Shown: piece after piece, positions 39,807-48,984 of the stretch
Layout of the letters: every line of letters begins with the position of its first letter
How positions within the stretch are numbered: position 1 is the stretch's first letter
NCBI RefSeq assembly: GCF_900104845.1
Contig: NZ_FNSR01000001.1
Coordinates: 682,001 to 746,000, forward strand
Source: Paraburkholderia caballeronis
Lineage (GTDB): Bacteria; Pseudomonadota; Gammaproteobacteria; Burkholderiales; Burkholderiaceae
Reading direction: 5' to 3'
DNA: 64,000 nt
Notes under the pieces: model-generated
Told to the model about the DNA's origin: nothing
Seen by the model: only the letters and a program-made list of their open reading frames with translations
Databases searched by the model: none
Made by a program: the position numbers and the translations under genes

Positions 39807-42086
39807 CTAATTCAACTCCGGCGGACTCGCGACATCCCCCCCGCTGATCTGCATCTCCGCCCTGGTGCCGACGAGCGTGTCGGTCCATTGCACCGGCAGC
39901 AGCGGATAACCGAACAGATACCCCTGCTGCCGGTCGCAGCGGATCGCGCGCAGAAACGCGGACTGCTCCGGCGTCTCGACGCCCTCGGCGGTCACCTCGA
40001 TGCCGAGCGCGTGCGCCATCACGATGATCGCCTTCGTCAGCGCGACCGAGTCGCGATCCGACGTCAGCTCCGCGACGAACGAGCGGTCGATCTTCAGGCA
40101 CTGCACGGGGAAGCGCTTCAGATACGACAGCGACGAATAGCCGGTGCCGAAATCGTCCAGCGTGATCCGCACGCCCAGTTGCGTGAGCGCCGACAGCGTC
40201 GGGAACACGCTGCCGTTCTCCGCCATCAGCACGCCTTCGGTGATCTCCAGTTCGAGCCCCGCCGGTTCGAGTCCGGTGCGCGCGAGGCAGTGCCGGACCT
40301 TGTCGACGATGTCGTCGGTCAACTGGCGCGGCGACAGGTTCACCGACATCTGCAGGTCCGGCGCGATCGTGCGCCGCCATTCGGCCGCCTGCGCGCACGC
40401 GTGCTCCAGCACCCAGTCGCCGATCGCGACGATCAGCCCCGACTCCTCCGCGATCGGGATGAACTCGACCGGCGACACCGGCCCGAGCGTGCTGTTGTTC
40501 CAGCGCAGCAGCGCCTCCGCCGCGACGGTCTGCCCGTTGTTGCTGCTGACGACCGGCTGGTACACGAGCGTGAACTCGTCGTCCGCGAGCGCCTGGCGCA
40601 TCAACTGCTCGATGCGGATGCGGCGCAGCAGGGTCTGCCGCAACTCGCTCGTGAAGAACTGGCAGCGGTTGCGGCCGCGCTCCTTCGCCTCGAACATCGC
40701 GGAGTCCGCGTTGCGCATCAGCGTCGCGCCGTCGTTGCCGTCGTCCGGATACAGGCTGATGCCGATCGACGCGCCGAGATAAAACTCGCTGCCCGCGATC
40801 TGGAACGGCTGCGCGATCGCGTCGAGCAGCCACTCGCACAGCGACACGATCTCGGTCACCTCGTTGTACGCGTGCACGAGCACGACGAACTCGTCGCCGC
40901 CGACGCGCGCGAGCGTGTCGCCGCGCCGCATCCCGCGCGTCAGGCGGTCCGCGACCGCGCGCAGCAGCGAGTCGCCGGCCGCATGGCCGGCCGTGTCGTT
41001 GACCTTCTTGAAACCGTCGAGATCGATGAACAGCACCGCCGCGCGCGTCGTCGTCTGCCGGCGCTCGGGCGTCGCGTCGAACGCGGTGTGCATCCGGTCG
41101 AGCAGATACGCGCGGTTGAACAGGCCGGTCAGCGGATCGCGCGTCGCGAGATGCATCAGCCGTTGATGCGCGTCGCGCACCGGGCCGACGTCGTTGAACG
41201 AGATCAGCAGCGCGCCCGGCTTGCTCTCGCCGGCCGCGACGATCGGCACGACGTTTTCCTTGATCCACACGATCGCACCGTCGCTGAACAGCAGCCCGAT
41301 CGTCTCGCCGAGCACCGGCTGGCCGCTCGTCAGCACGCGGTTGATCGGCCATTCGGCCTCGGGCATCCGCGAGCCGTCGTTGCGGAACGCGGGCGTCATG
41401 ATGCTGTACACGTGACGGCCGACGAGGCTCGTCTGCTCGCGCAGGATCCGCTGCGCGCTCGGGTTGCACGCGAGCACCACGCCGGCCGGCGTCTGCACGA
41501 CGACGCCTTCGTGCAGATGGTTGATTACGAGCCGGTGATATTCGCCGTCCTGCGACAGCCGGTGAGCGATCGCGTCGCGCTGGATCGCGAAGCCGATTGC
41601 GCGGCAGGTGTCGAGCATCGCGGTTTCGTCGGCGCGGGTCGGACGGCGCAGCACGCGATGGTGGACGCTCAGCACGCCGAGCACCGAGCCGGCTTCGCTC
41701 AGCACCGGCATCGCCCAGCACGACACGATGCCGGCCGCGATCGCGATGCGCTCGCAGCGCCGGCAGCCGCCGCGGCTGCGCGCGGACGCGATCGCATCGT
41801 CGTCCGCGACGAACCGGCCGGTCTCCAGCGCGACGCCGCAGGTGCACGCGGGCGGGCAGCGCATCGAGCCTTCGAACGATGCGGCGAACGACGTCGGCAG
41901 CGACGGTGCGACCGCCACGCCGACGCGCGCGCGATCGTCGTCGAGCAGACGGATCGAGCATGCGGCGTCCGCGCCGAGCGTACGCTCAAGCTGGGTGCAG
42001 ATCTGCGCGAGCGACTGCGGCAACGGCGGATTGCGCACGATCGATTCGTGCGCCGGCGGCGGGCCATGATGGAGTGAGTCGGTCAT
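39807..42086 (-). CDS. GAF-PAS-GGDEF-EAL cyclic-di-GMP protein
   Basis: 759 aa. Domains in order: GAF (about residues 15-180), PAS (about 190-310), GGDEF (about 325-490, intact RVGGDEFVV) and EAL (about 505-750, intact AAEALLRW and LDDFGTGYSSLSYL). Both catalytic signatures are intact, so synthesis, hydrolysis or both of c-di-GMP are possible. The GAF domain contains clustered cysteines, CPPACTCG and GGCRRCE, that could bind a metal or respond to redox. No membrane segments were seen. The ATG at 42086 is preferred to 42122 because the extra residues add no domain. Confidence 0.93.
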   Translation of the reverse strand: MTDSLHHGPPPAHESIVRNPPLPQSLAQICTQLERTLGADAACSIRLLDDDRARVGVAVAPSLPTSFAASFEGSMRCPPACTCGVALETGRFVADDDAIASARSRGGCRRCERIAIAAGIVSCWAMPVLSEAGSVLGVLSVHHRVLRRPTRADETAMLDTCRAIGFAIQRDAIAHRLSQDGEYHRLVINHLHEGVVVQTPAGVVLACNPSAQRILREQTSLVGRHVYSIMTPAFRNDGSRMPEAEWPINRVLTSGQPVLGETIGLLFSDGAIVWIKENVVPIVAAGESKPGALLISFNDVGPVRDAHQRLMHLATRDPLTGLFNRAYLLDRMHTAFDATPERRQTTTRAAVLFIDLDGFKKVNDTAGHAAGDSLLRAVADRLTRGMRRGDTLARVGGDEFVVLVHAYNEVTEIVSLCEWLLDAIAQPFQIAGSEFYLGASIGISLYPDDGNDGATLMRNADSAMFEAKERGRNRCQFFTSELRQTLLRRIRIEQLMRQALADDEFTLVYQPVVSSNNGQTVAAEALLRWNNSTLGPVSPVEFIPIAEESGLIVAIGDWVLEHACAQAAEWRRTIAPDLQMSVNLSPRQLTDDIVDKVRHCLARTGLEPAGLELEITEGVLMAENGSVFPTLSALTQLGVRITLDDFGTGYSSLSYLKRFPVQCLKIDRSFVAELTSDRDSVALTKAIIVMAHALGIEVTAEGVETPEQSAFLRAIRCDRQQGYLFGYPLLPVQWTDTLVGTRAEMQISGGDVASPPELN

Positions 42087-42456
42087 ACCAGAGCGTTCGG
42101 TAAAGGACTTCGAGGCCAGCACGATGCCACTGGCTGTAATTACGGCTACCGCCGAACGGTTCTTTATACGGGGGCCGGTAGTTTTTGCTGATCCCTTTGC
42201 GGGGCCTTTGCTGGCGCGGGATCGCGCCGCTCGGCGCGGGGCGGGCTGGCGGCGTGATTAAGCGTATGCTGAACCTGGCGTGCGATGAGCGGCGCTCGCT
42301 GCGGCCTCGATTGCGTATACATCAGATGATTGCGCGCGAAACCAGATGCGAACCGGGTAGTGGCATGTGTCGACGCAGGCGGGCCGGGCGCGTGCTATAT
42401 GATGGCGGCCCACGACCGCCGTCCACGTTGCCCCGTCTGTCCAACCGATTGCAGAG
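42087..42456. other. Intergenic, nothing recognised
   Basis: 370 bp between the divergent GGDEF-EAL and methyltransferase genes. It should contain both promoters, but I see no clear boxes, repeats or RNA. Confidence 0.4.
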
Positions 42457-43590
42457 ATGACCGAATTCCCGACCGTCGCCTGGCCCGAAGCCGGCGTAAC
42501 CCACCAGGTCCGCTGGCGTTCCGAGGCCGGCGTGCCGGCGCCGAAACGCGTGGTCGTCGCGGACGACACGACGACCGCCGACGCCGCCTACCGGCTCGCG
42601 TGCGAAGGCACCGCGCTGCTGTGGCGCGGCGACTTCCAGAACGCGCGCCAGTTGCTGCAGGCGCTGAACCGGCGCGCGGAACGCAAGCCGCGCAAGGCGG
42701 CGGCCGCGACGCCGCTCGACGCGTTCCATCTGCATCGTCAGGCGCAGTCGCAGCGCGCGCGCACGCTCGGGATGCTGCTGATCCCGCTCGACGGCGACTA
42801 TGCGATTCCGCTGCGGCGCGCGCCGGACGTGAAGCTCGCGTGCGAGGAAGCGTACGGGCCGGCGACCGGCGACGCGTCGGCGGTGTCGCTGCGCGAACTG
42901 CTCGGGTTGATCGGCGCGCACGAGTGGCGCAGGAAGGGTGTCGAGATCGCCGCGCTGAACGCGCGCATTCATCCGCACTATGGGGTGTTCTCGCCGGTGC
43001 GCGGCGAGTACGTCGATCTGGTTGCGCGCGCGCCGCTGCCGTCGCTGGACGCCGCGTTCGACATCGGCGCCGGCACCGGCGTGCTCGCGGCGGTGCTCGC
43101 GTCGCGCGGCGTGAAGCGCGTGGTCGCGACCGACCAGGACCCGCGCGCGCTCGCCTGCGCGCGCGACAACGTGGAGCGGCTCGGTTACGGCGACCGGATC
43201 GAGGTGGTCGAGGCCGATCTGTTTCCGCCGGGGCGCGCGCCGCTTGTCGTCTGCAATCCGCCGTGGGTGCCGGCGCGGCCGTCGTCGCCGATCGAGTCCG
43301 CGGTGTTCGACCCGGACAGCCGGATGCTGCGCGGTTTCCTCGCCGGACTGAAGGATCACCTCGCGCCGGGCGGCGAGGGCTGGCTGATCCTGTCGGACTT
43401 CGCGGAGCATCTCGGGCTGCGCTCGCGCGACGAACTGCTCGAGGCGATCGCGCAGGCCGGGCTCGAAGTGGCCGGCCGCGACGATATCCGGCCGCGCCAT
43501 CCGAAGGCGGCCGATCCGTCCGATCCGCTGTACCGGGCGCGCGCGGCGGAGGTCACGTCGCTGTGGCGGCTGAAGGCGAAGGACGCATAA
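42457..43590 (+). CDS. Class I N5-glutamine/RNA-type methyltransferase (PrmC/RsmC-like)
   Basis: 377 aa. The C-terminal half is a Rossmann methyltransferase: AFDIGAGTGVLAAVLA (motif I), VVATDQDPRALACARDN and VVCNPPWVP (NPPW motif IV), which is typical of enzymes that methylate amide or amino groups in proteins or RNA. The N-terminal 170 residues form a separate domain (YRLACEGTALLWRGDFQNARQLLQAL). It is distinct from the authentic prmC at 55576. The substrate is undetermined. Confidence 0.85.
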   Translation: MTEFPTVAWPEAGVTHQVRWRSEAGVPAPKRVVVADDTTTADAAYRLACEGTALLWRGDFQNARQLLQALNRRAERKPRKAAAATPLDAFHLHRQAQSQRARTLGMLLIPLDGDYAIPLRRAPDVKLACEEAYGPATGDASAVSLRELLGLIGAHEWRRKGVEIAALNARIHPHYGVFSPVRGEYVDLVARAPLPSLDAAFDIGAGTGVLAAVLASRGVKRVVATDQDPRALACARDNVERLGYGDRIEVVEADLFPPGRAPLVVCNPPWVPARPSSPIESAVFDPDSRMLRGFLAGLKDHLAPGGEGWLILSDFAEHLGLRSRDELLEAIAQAGLEVAGRDDIRPRHPKAADPSDPLYRARAAEVTSLWRLKAKDA

Positions 43591-43613
43591 GCCCCCCGCG
43601 CGGCCTGTGCGGC

Positions 43614-43933
43614 CTACGCGGCGCGCGCTGCGCCGTCGCGCGCGCGGTCGCGGCCGCGTTCGACCGGCAGCGGTTCGATGCGCCCGACGATCACCAGATA
43701 GCTGAATGCGCCGAGCAGGCAGAAGCCGCCCGCGACGACCAGCGGCACCGTGAACGATCCTTTCGTCAGCGCGACCATCGCACCGGTGAACGTCGTGATC
43801 AGGATGCCCGCGAGGTTCGACGCGAAGTTCTGGATGCCGCTGATCGACGCGACGTGCCGCGGTGACGGCGCGACGTCGGCCGGCAGCGCCCAGATGCTCG
43901 CGGCCGCGAACGCGAGGCCGCCGTACGAGTGCG
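43614..43933 (-). pseudogene. C-terminal remnant of an MFS anion:cation symporter
   Basis: On the minus strand an open frame without a start encodes about 105 residues that end in a normal stop: HSYGGLAFAAASIWALP, then SGIQNFASNLAGILITTFTGAM, then VPLVVAGGFCLLGAFSYLVIVG. These are the last three helices of an ACS-family (glucarate/galactonate-type) MFS carrier. Upstream of about 43933 the similarity stops abruptly, so the N-terminal three quarters are missing. It is probably a deletion remnant. Confidence 0.75.
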
Positions 43934-44236
43934 ATTGACCCGGATTGCGGTGCCGGAAGCGTCATGGCTCGCCGTCCGCGCCGCAAAACCGGGCGGCGGA
44001 GGCGACGTGCGGCGAAGAACGGGAAAGCGGCGGAAAGGCGGGAACGGCCGGTACGCAAGGGACGGATTTCATCGCGGGGGACCCCATGACGGCGCGGCGA
44101 GAACGTCTGCTGCGGCAGCGCGTGATGCCGTGGCGCGCTGCGTGCCATTGATCCTGCGAGTGCGCGGCGCACGGGGTCAAGCCGCGACCCCGCCGCAGGC
44201 GACGCCGCGCCGCGCGCGGCCGCGGCGGTTCGGCGC
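43934..44236. other. Intergenic next to the MFS remnant
   Basis: About 303 bp. It follows the truncation point of the transporter remnant and holds no recognised gene or repeat. The deletion joint should lie at its left edge. Confidence 0.4.
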
Positions 44237-44557
44237 TCAGCCGGGATACGCCTCGTCGACCTTCAGCCCCGCGAGCTTGAAGATCACCCGCAGCGTCTGG
44301 GGCTTGATATCGCGGCGCGCGGCCAGCGACGACATCACGAAGTCGAGCACCTTCGCATACTTCAGCAGGATCAGGCAGTTCTCCAGATCCGCCGCGCCGT
44401 CGCGCATCTGCTCGGCGATGCGCAGCATCTCGACCGAGATGTCGCGCGCCATTTCGAGTTCCAGTTGCTGTTTTTCGGTCCACCCGGGGGTGGCCAGCAG
44501 CTTCGTGAGCAGTTCCTGGAATTTCTGCTCGGCGTTTCCGTCCGGTTGTGCGTTCAT
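44237..44557 (-). CDS. Small conserved-type hypothetical protein
   Basis: 106 aa, not recognised. It is soluble and helical with no Cys: FQELLTKLLATPGWTEKQQLELEMARDIS, then a hydrophobic LENCLILLKYAKVLDFVMSSLAA and a C-terminal basic/hydrophobic end. It looks like a single folded helical domain, perhaps a regulator or adaptor. It has no operon partner: the neighbours on both sides are on the other strand or far off. Function is unknown. Confidence 0.65.
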   Translation of the reverse strand: MNAQPDGNAEQKFQELLTKLLATPGWTEKQQLELEMARDISVEMLRIAEQMRDGAADLENCLILLKYAKVLDFVMSSLAARRDIKPQTLRVIFKLAGLKVDEAYPG

Positions 44558-44981
44558 CGCTGCCTCATACCCGGCGTTGCGCTTCCCGCAACGTGTGCCG
44601 TTTGCGGAAAATGATGCCGGCTTGCCTGGCGCCGCAGCCTCGACGGCCCGGCGTGACGCTCCCTATGCGCGTGCCGCAGGTCTTTGCCTCGACCTTGCAG
44701 CCGCGCCCCTCGGTCCCTCGGCATCGGGGGGCTGTCGCCCGCCGCGTCGTTTGGTGTTGTTCGAACCCCTGCCGCCACGCGAATGCCGTGCCCGACGACC
44801 GTGAGCCTGGATGCCGGCCCTGTGCATGCCCGCGCGTGTTTGTGTGGTTCGCGCGTCGGTTCGCGGGCCGCCCGCCGGCCTCGCATCGCTTTTTCCGTAA
44901 AATGGCAGTCAATCCACCCTGCTTCCGTCGCCTGTCGCACGTTTTGCGGCATTCGACTTCATTCTCTCTGCGTATCCAGCG
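44558..44981 (+). promoter_or_regulatory. Intergenic with a possible -10 box
   Basis: 424 bp, mostly GC-rich with no gene. The sequence TAAAAT at 44898-44903 is the best -10 candidate for the gene at 44982. No matching -35 box was evident. Confidence 0.3.
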
Positions 44982-45863
44982 ATGTCCAGCAAGACCTACG
45001 AAGTCCGCCCCGAGCAGTCGATCGAGCTCCTGAAGGAGCTTCACATTCTGACACGCGACGGCAAGATGAATCAGGACAGCCGCCGCAAGCTCAAACAGGT
45101 GTATCACCTGTTCCAGTTCATCGAGCCGCTGCTGAAAGATCTGAAAGCCGATGGCCGCGACATCACGCTAGTCGATCACGGCGCGGGCAAATCGTATCTA
45201 GGTTTTATCCTGTACGACCTGTTTTTCAAAGGGCTCGGCGACGGATCGCGAATCTTTGGCATCGAAACGCGCGACGAACTGGTGCAGCGCTCGTGCGAGC
45301 TTGCGGCACGGCTCGGTTTCGACGGGATGTCGTTCCTGACGCTGTCGGTCGCCGACTCGATCGCGTCGACCGCGTTGCCGCCGACCGTCGACATCGTCAC
45401 CGGCCTGCACGCGTGCGATACCGCGACCGACGACGCGATCCGTTTTGCGCTGCGCAAGAAGGCGCGTTACATCGTCGTCGTGCCGTGCTGCCAGGCGGAG
45501 GTCGCGGGCGTGCTGCGGCGGAACAAGGGCAAGTCGCTCGGCGACGCGCTGACCGAAATCTGGCGTCATCCGCTGCACACGCGCGAGTTCGGCAGCCAGA
45601 TCACGAACGTGCTGCGCTGCCTGCAACTCGAAGCGCACGGTTATCAGGTCAGCGTGACGGAGCTGGTCGGCTGGGAGCACTCGATGAAGAACGAGCTGAT
45701 CGTTGCGCAGTACAAGGATCTGCCGCGACGCCGTCCGGCAGAGCGGCTGCGCGAGATTCTCAGCACGCTCGGGCTGGCCGAACTGAACGAACGCTTCTTC
45801 GTGGACGACGGCATTGACGGCGCCGCGGCCGGGGCCGTGGTGGAGGCGGGCGATCGCGGGTGA
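44982..45863 (+). CDS. SAM-dependent methyltransferase, Methyltransf_32-like
   Basis: 293 aa. SAM motif LVDHGAGKSYLGFILY (about residue 63), acidic IFGIETRDELVQ and the family-specific VTGLHACDTATDDAIR and IVVVPCCQAEV support Methyltransf_32 (GSTCD/SETD-associated type) proteins. Cys and His in HACDT and PCCQ are conserved in the family and may bind metal or take part in catalysis. Stand-alone gene; substrate unknown but RNA is plausible. Confidence 0.82.
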   Translation: MSSKTYEVRPEQSIELLKELHILTRDGKMNQDSRRKLKQVYHLFQFIEPLLKDLKADGRDITLVDHGAGKSYLGFILYDLFFKGLGDGSRIFGIETRDELVQRSCELAARLGFDGMSFLTLSVADSIASTALPPTVDIVTGLHACDTATDDAIRFALRKKARYIVVVPCCQAEVAGVLRRNKGKSLGDALTEIWRHPLHTREFGSQITNVLRCLQLEAHGYQVSVTELVGWEHSMKNELIVAQYKDLPRRRPAERLREILSTLGLAELNERFFVDDGIDGAAAGAVVEAGDRG

Positions 45864-45874
45864 CACCCGCCGCG

Positions 45875-46465
45875 TCATTCGGCGTCGTCGCTGCGGCTCA
45901 TCCACTCGCGCCAGCCGGCGGGGCCGAGCCGGCGCAGCGTTGCCTGGTTGCGTCCGTAGATCGCCTCGGCGTCCGGAAACGCATCGACCGCGCGTTCGAT
46001 GCTCGCCTCGCGCAGCAGATGCAGGATCGGATACGGCGCGCGGTTCGTGTAGTTCTCGATGTCGTCCGGCGCGGCGCCTTCGAACTGGTACTGCGGATGA
46101 AAACTCGCGATCTGCAAGGTGCCTTCCAGACGCAACTGCTTCAGCAGGCGGTCCGCGAAATACAGGCTGTCGTTGAAGTCCGCGAAGTTGGCGAGCGCGT
46201 GCGGGAAGATCAGCAGCGTCGTGTCGCGTTCGGCGGGATCGGCGTTTTGCAGCGCGAGCAGCTCGGCTTCGAGATCGGTCAGCACGTGTTCGAGGTCCGT
46301 CGCGTCGCTGATCGCGTAGCGGATCTGGTTCTTCACGTGCACGCTCTTCGCGAACGGACACAGGTTCAGGCCGATCACCGCGCGCGTGAGCCAGTGGCGG
46401 GTCGCCTGAAGGATGTCGTCGTGCGACGGCGCGGGGTCGGGTCGATCGGTAGGGAGGGCGGTCAT
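45875..46465 (-). CDS. DUF1415 family protein
   Basis: 196 aa. Diagnostic DUF1415 segments: HWLTRAVIGLNLCPFAKSVH, TTLLIFPHALANFADFNDSLYFAD and IASFHPQYQFEGAAPDDIENYTNRAPYPILHLLREAS. The family is widespread in proteobacteria, without a known function. The motif GLNLCPFA includes a conserved Cys. It converges with the methyltransferase gene, 11 bp between stops. Confidence 0.92.
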   Translation of the reverse strand: MTALPTDRPDPAPSHDDILQATRHWLTRAVIGLNLCPFAKSVHVKNQIRYAISDATDLEHVLTDLEAELLALQNADPAERDTTLLIFPHALANFADFNDSLYFADRLLKQLRLEGTLQIASFHPQYQFEGAAPDDIENYTNRAPYPILHLLREASIERAVDAFPDAEAIYGRNQATLRRLGPAGWREWMSRSDDAE

Positions 46466-46542
46466 CCGCGCATTTTACCGACGCGTTGCGGCGCGCGCGG
46501 ACGCGGGTTGCCGCAGCGGTTCGGCGGGCAGGCGTAAGCGCG

Positions 46543-47193
46543 TTACGCGTCCGATGGCGTGCCGGGTTTCGGCGGGCATGCGGCTTCGATCAGCAGCTTC
46601 GCGACGCGCGGCGCCGCCTGGATCGGCCCGCAGCCCGTGCCGTGAGTCTGGCTCGCCGCGTAGACGCCTTCGATCAGCAGCGCGAGCGAGTTGGCGAGCG
46701 CGGCCGGATCGGCGGCGTTGGCCTCTGTCGCGACGTCGGTCAGGCGCGCGACGAGGCGCGTCTTGTTGTCGAGGACGGCGCGCCGGGCCGGATGCGACGC
46801 ATCCGGAAACTCCGCCGCGACGTTCACGAACGGACAGCCGCGATAATCGCTCGCCGATGCGCGCTGCGTCAGGTCGTCGAAGTATTGCAGCAACTGCTTC
46901 GCGGGCTCGCCCGGATGTTTCGCGAAGCTGCGTTCGACGCGTTCGAAGAAGCGTCCGTCCGCGCGCTTCAGGTACGCGACGACGAGGTCGTCCTTCGACG
47001 AGAACTGCCGGTACAGGCTCATCTTGTTGACGCCCGCGCGCTCGACCACGGCCTCGACGCCGACCGCGCGCACGCCTTGCTGATAGAACAGGTCGTCGGC
47101 CGCGCGCAGCAGATGTTCCTGCGCGCGCGGACCGGCCGTGTGCGCGCGGCGGCGCGCCGGTGCGGCGGGGAGCGAGGTGGGATCGTCGTTCAT
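46543..47193 (-). CDS. TetR-family repressor
   Basis: 216 aa from the ATG at 47193; the frame is open to 47226 but that start overlaps the operator. The N-terminal HTH is AEDLFYQQGVRAVGVEAVVERAGVNKMSLYRQFSSKDDLV-like (residues about 30-75, A-A-D-D-L-F form), and the C-terminal ligand domain resembles TetR_C proteins with SDYRGCPFVNVAAEF. It is divergent from an MFS transporter, with a palindrome between them, so it is a probable repressor of that transporter and of itself. Confidence 0.92.
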   Translation of the reverse strand: MNDDPTSLPAAPARRRAHTAGPRAQEHLLRAADDLFYQQGVRAVGVEAVVERAGVNKMSLYRQFSSKDDLVVAYLKRADGRFFERVERSFAKHPGEPAKQLLQYFDDLTQRASASDYRGCPFVNVAAEFPDASHPARRAVLDNKTRLVARLTDVATEANAADPAALANSLALLIEGVYAASQTHGTGCGPIQAAPRVAKLLIEAACPPKPGTPSDA

Positions 47194-47226
47194 GGGCTTT
47201 CTGGCGTCAGGGACATCGCTTGACAT

Positions 47227-47242
47227 GTTACCGACCGGTAAC
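47227..47242. promoter_or_regulatory. TetR-type operator palindrome
   Basis: GTTACC-GACC-GGTAAC has 6-bp perfect arms and lies 34 bp before the repressor start and 158 bp before the MFS start. The ACCGACCGGT core is typical of TetR operators. Confidence 0.75.
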
Positions 47243-47400
47243 TAACATCGCAACTCTCTTGTGACAGGGCGGTACCAATCGCCGCATGCCGGTAGTCGTC
47301 GGAGACCGGCATGGCGGACGGCGGAACCCCGTCGGCCGCGCAAGTATACGAACGAATCATACGAACGACGACTCCGCGAGCGGAGCGACCTGGAGCACCG

Positions 47401-48684
47401 ATGAACTGGGCAGCGGCAAGGATAGGCGGGCGTTTCCATTACGGATGGCTCGTGGTGGCGGTGGTATTTCTGGTGCTGCTCGCGGCGGCGGGCACGCGCG
47501 CGACGCCGAGCGTGCTGATGGTGCCGCTCGAACACCAGTTCGGCTGGAGCCGCGCGACGATCTCGCTGGCGATTTCGGTGAACATCGCGCTGTATGGGCT
47601 GATGGGCCCGTTCGCCGCCGCCGCGATGCAGCGTTTCGGCGTGCGGCCGACCGTGCTCGTCGCGGTCGGCACGATGGCGGCGGGCGTGGCGCTGTCGTCG
47701 ATGATGAGCGCGCCGTGGCAGATGGTGCTGATCTGGGGCGTGATGGTCGGCGGCGCGACCGGGGTCGCGGCGCTGTCGCTGTCGGCGACGGTCGTCACGC
47801 GCTGGTTCACCACGCATCGCGGCCTTGCGATGGGGATCCTGACCGCCAGTTCCGCGACCGGCCAGCTCGTATTCCTGCCGTTCCTCGCGGCGATCGCGCA
47901 GAAGCACGGCTGGCAGTCGGTCGTGCTGGTCGTCGCGGCCGCGGCCGTCGTCGTGCTGCCGCTCGTGGCGTTCCTGCTGCCGGAGCGGCCGACCGACGTG
48001 CAGCAGCGTCCGTTCGGCGAAGCGCACGATGCGCCGGTCGCGCCGCCGGCGCCGCACCAGAATCCGCTGAGGATCGCGTTCGACGCGCTGACGTCCGCGA
48101 GCCGCACGCGCGACTTCTGGCTGCTGTTTTTCAGCTTCTTCATCTGCGGCGCGAGCACGAACGGCTACGTCGGCACCCACCTGATCGCGATGTGCGGCGA
48201 CTACGGGATGACGGAAGTGCAGGGTGCGTCGCTGCTCGCGACGATGGGGATCTTCGACCTGTTCGGCACGACGCTGTCCGGCTGGCTGTCGGACCGCTTC
48301 AACAGCCGCGTGCTGCTGTTCTGGTACTACGGGCTGCGCGGGCTGTCGCTGATCTATCTGCCGCACGCGTTCGGGATCGACTTCTTCGGCTTGCCGATCT
48401 TCGCGGTGTTCTACGGGCTCGACTGGATCGCGACGGTGCCGCCGACGGTGCGGCTCGCGACCGACGTGTTCGGCAAGGAGCGCGCGCCGATCGTGTTCGG
48501 CTGGGTCGTCGCGGGCCACCAGCTCGGCGCGGCGTTCGCGGCGTTCGGCGCGGGGCTGCTGCGGTCCAGCCTCGGCACGTACACGGTTGCGTCGATGATC
48601 TCGGGCGGGCTGTGCCTCGTCGCGGCGGTGCTCGTGCTGCGGATCAACCGCGGGCCGCGGGCGGTGACGACGCTGGCGGTGTGA
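47401..48684 (+). CDS. MFS transporter, monocarboxylate-type
   Basis: 427 aa, with TGGAG before the ATG. It has 12 predicted helices and RYGW-type start FHYGWLVVAVVFLVLLAAAG that is typical of the oxalate/formate-monocarboxylate (OFA/MCT-like) branch. Loop motifs: MQRFGVRPTVL and the later GWLSDRFNSRVLL. An upstream in-frame extension to 47311 is rejected because it lacks a ribosome-binding site. It is divergent from and probably repressed by the TetR protein; the substrate may be a monocarboxylate or a drug. Confidence 0.9.
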   Translation: MNWAAARIGGRFHYGWLVVAVVFLVLLAAAGTRATPSVLMVPLEHQFGWSRATISLAISVNIALYGLMGPFAAAAMQRFGVRPTVLVAVGTMAAGVALSSMMSAPWQMVLIWGVMVGGATGVAALSLSATVVTRWFTTHRGLAMGILTASSATGQLVFLPFLAAIAQKHGWQSVVLVVAAAAVVVLPLVAFLLPERPTDVQQRPFGEAHDAPVAPPAPHQNPLRIAFDALTSASRTRDFWLLFFSFFICGASTNGYVGTHLIAMCGDYGMTEVQGASLLATMGIFDLFGTTLSGWLSDRFNSRVLLFWYYGLRGLSLIYLPHAFGIDFFGLPIFAVFYGLDWIATVPPTVRLATDVFGKERAPIVFGWVVAGHQLGAAFAAFGAGLLRSSLGTYTVASMISGGLCLVAAVLVLRINRGPRAVTTLAV

Positions 48685-48984
48685 CGGCGGGGCGCGCGAC
48701 GCGCCCGTTCTGACCGGTTGACCGGCGGCCAATGGGCATGCGATCGGGGCGGCGACGGCACAAGCGGCATCTTTCGGGGGACGCCGCGGGGTCATCGCCG
48801 CGTGCAGAAAGAACCTGCCGCGTGATGCGCCATCCCGCCGCAACCCTCGCTTCCCGGCGTCGCCGCTTCCGCCATCCGGCGTCGATCCGCGTCGCCGAAC
48901 ATCGGACAGCGCATTTCACTTTGCCCGGTTATGCTATGGGCCCCGGGGCGAGCCGCCCTCCATCAATCGAGGATTGAGAAGCGC
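48685..48984. other. Intergenic, nothing recognised
   Basis: 300 bp between the MFS and nitroreductase genes, both on the plus strand. GAGGATTGAG immediately precedes the nitroreductase start. No terminator with a T-run was seen. Confidence 0.4.
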
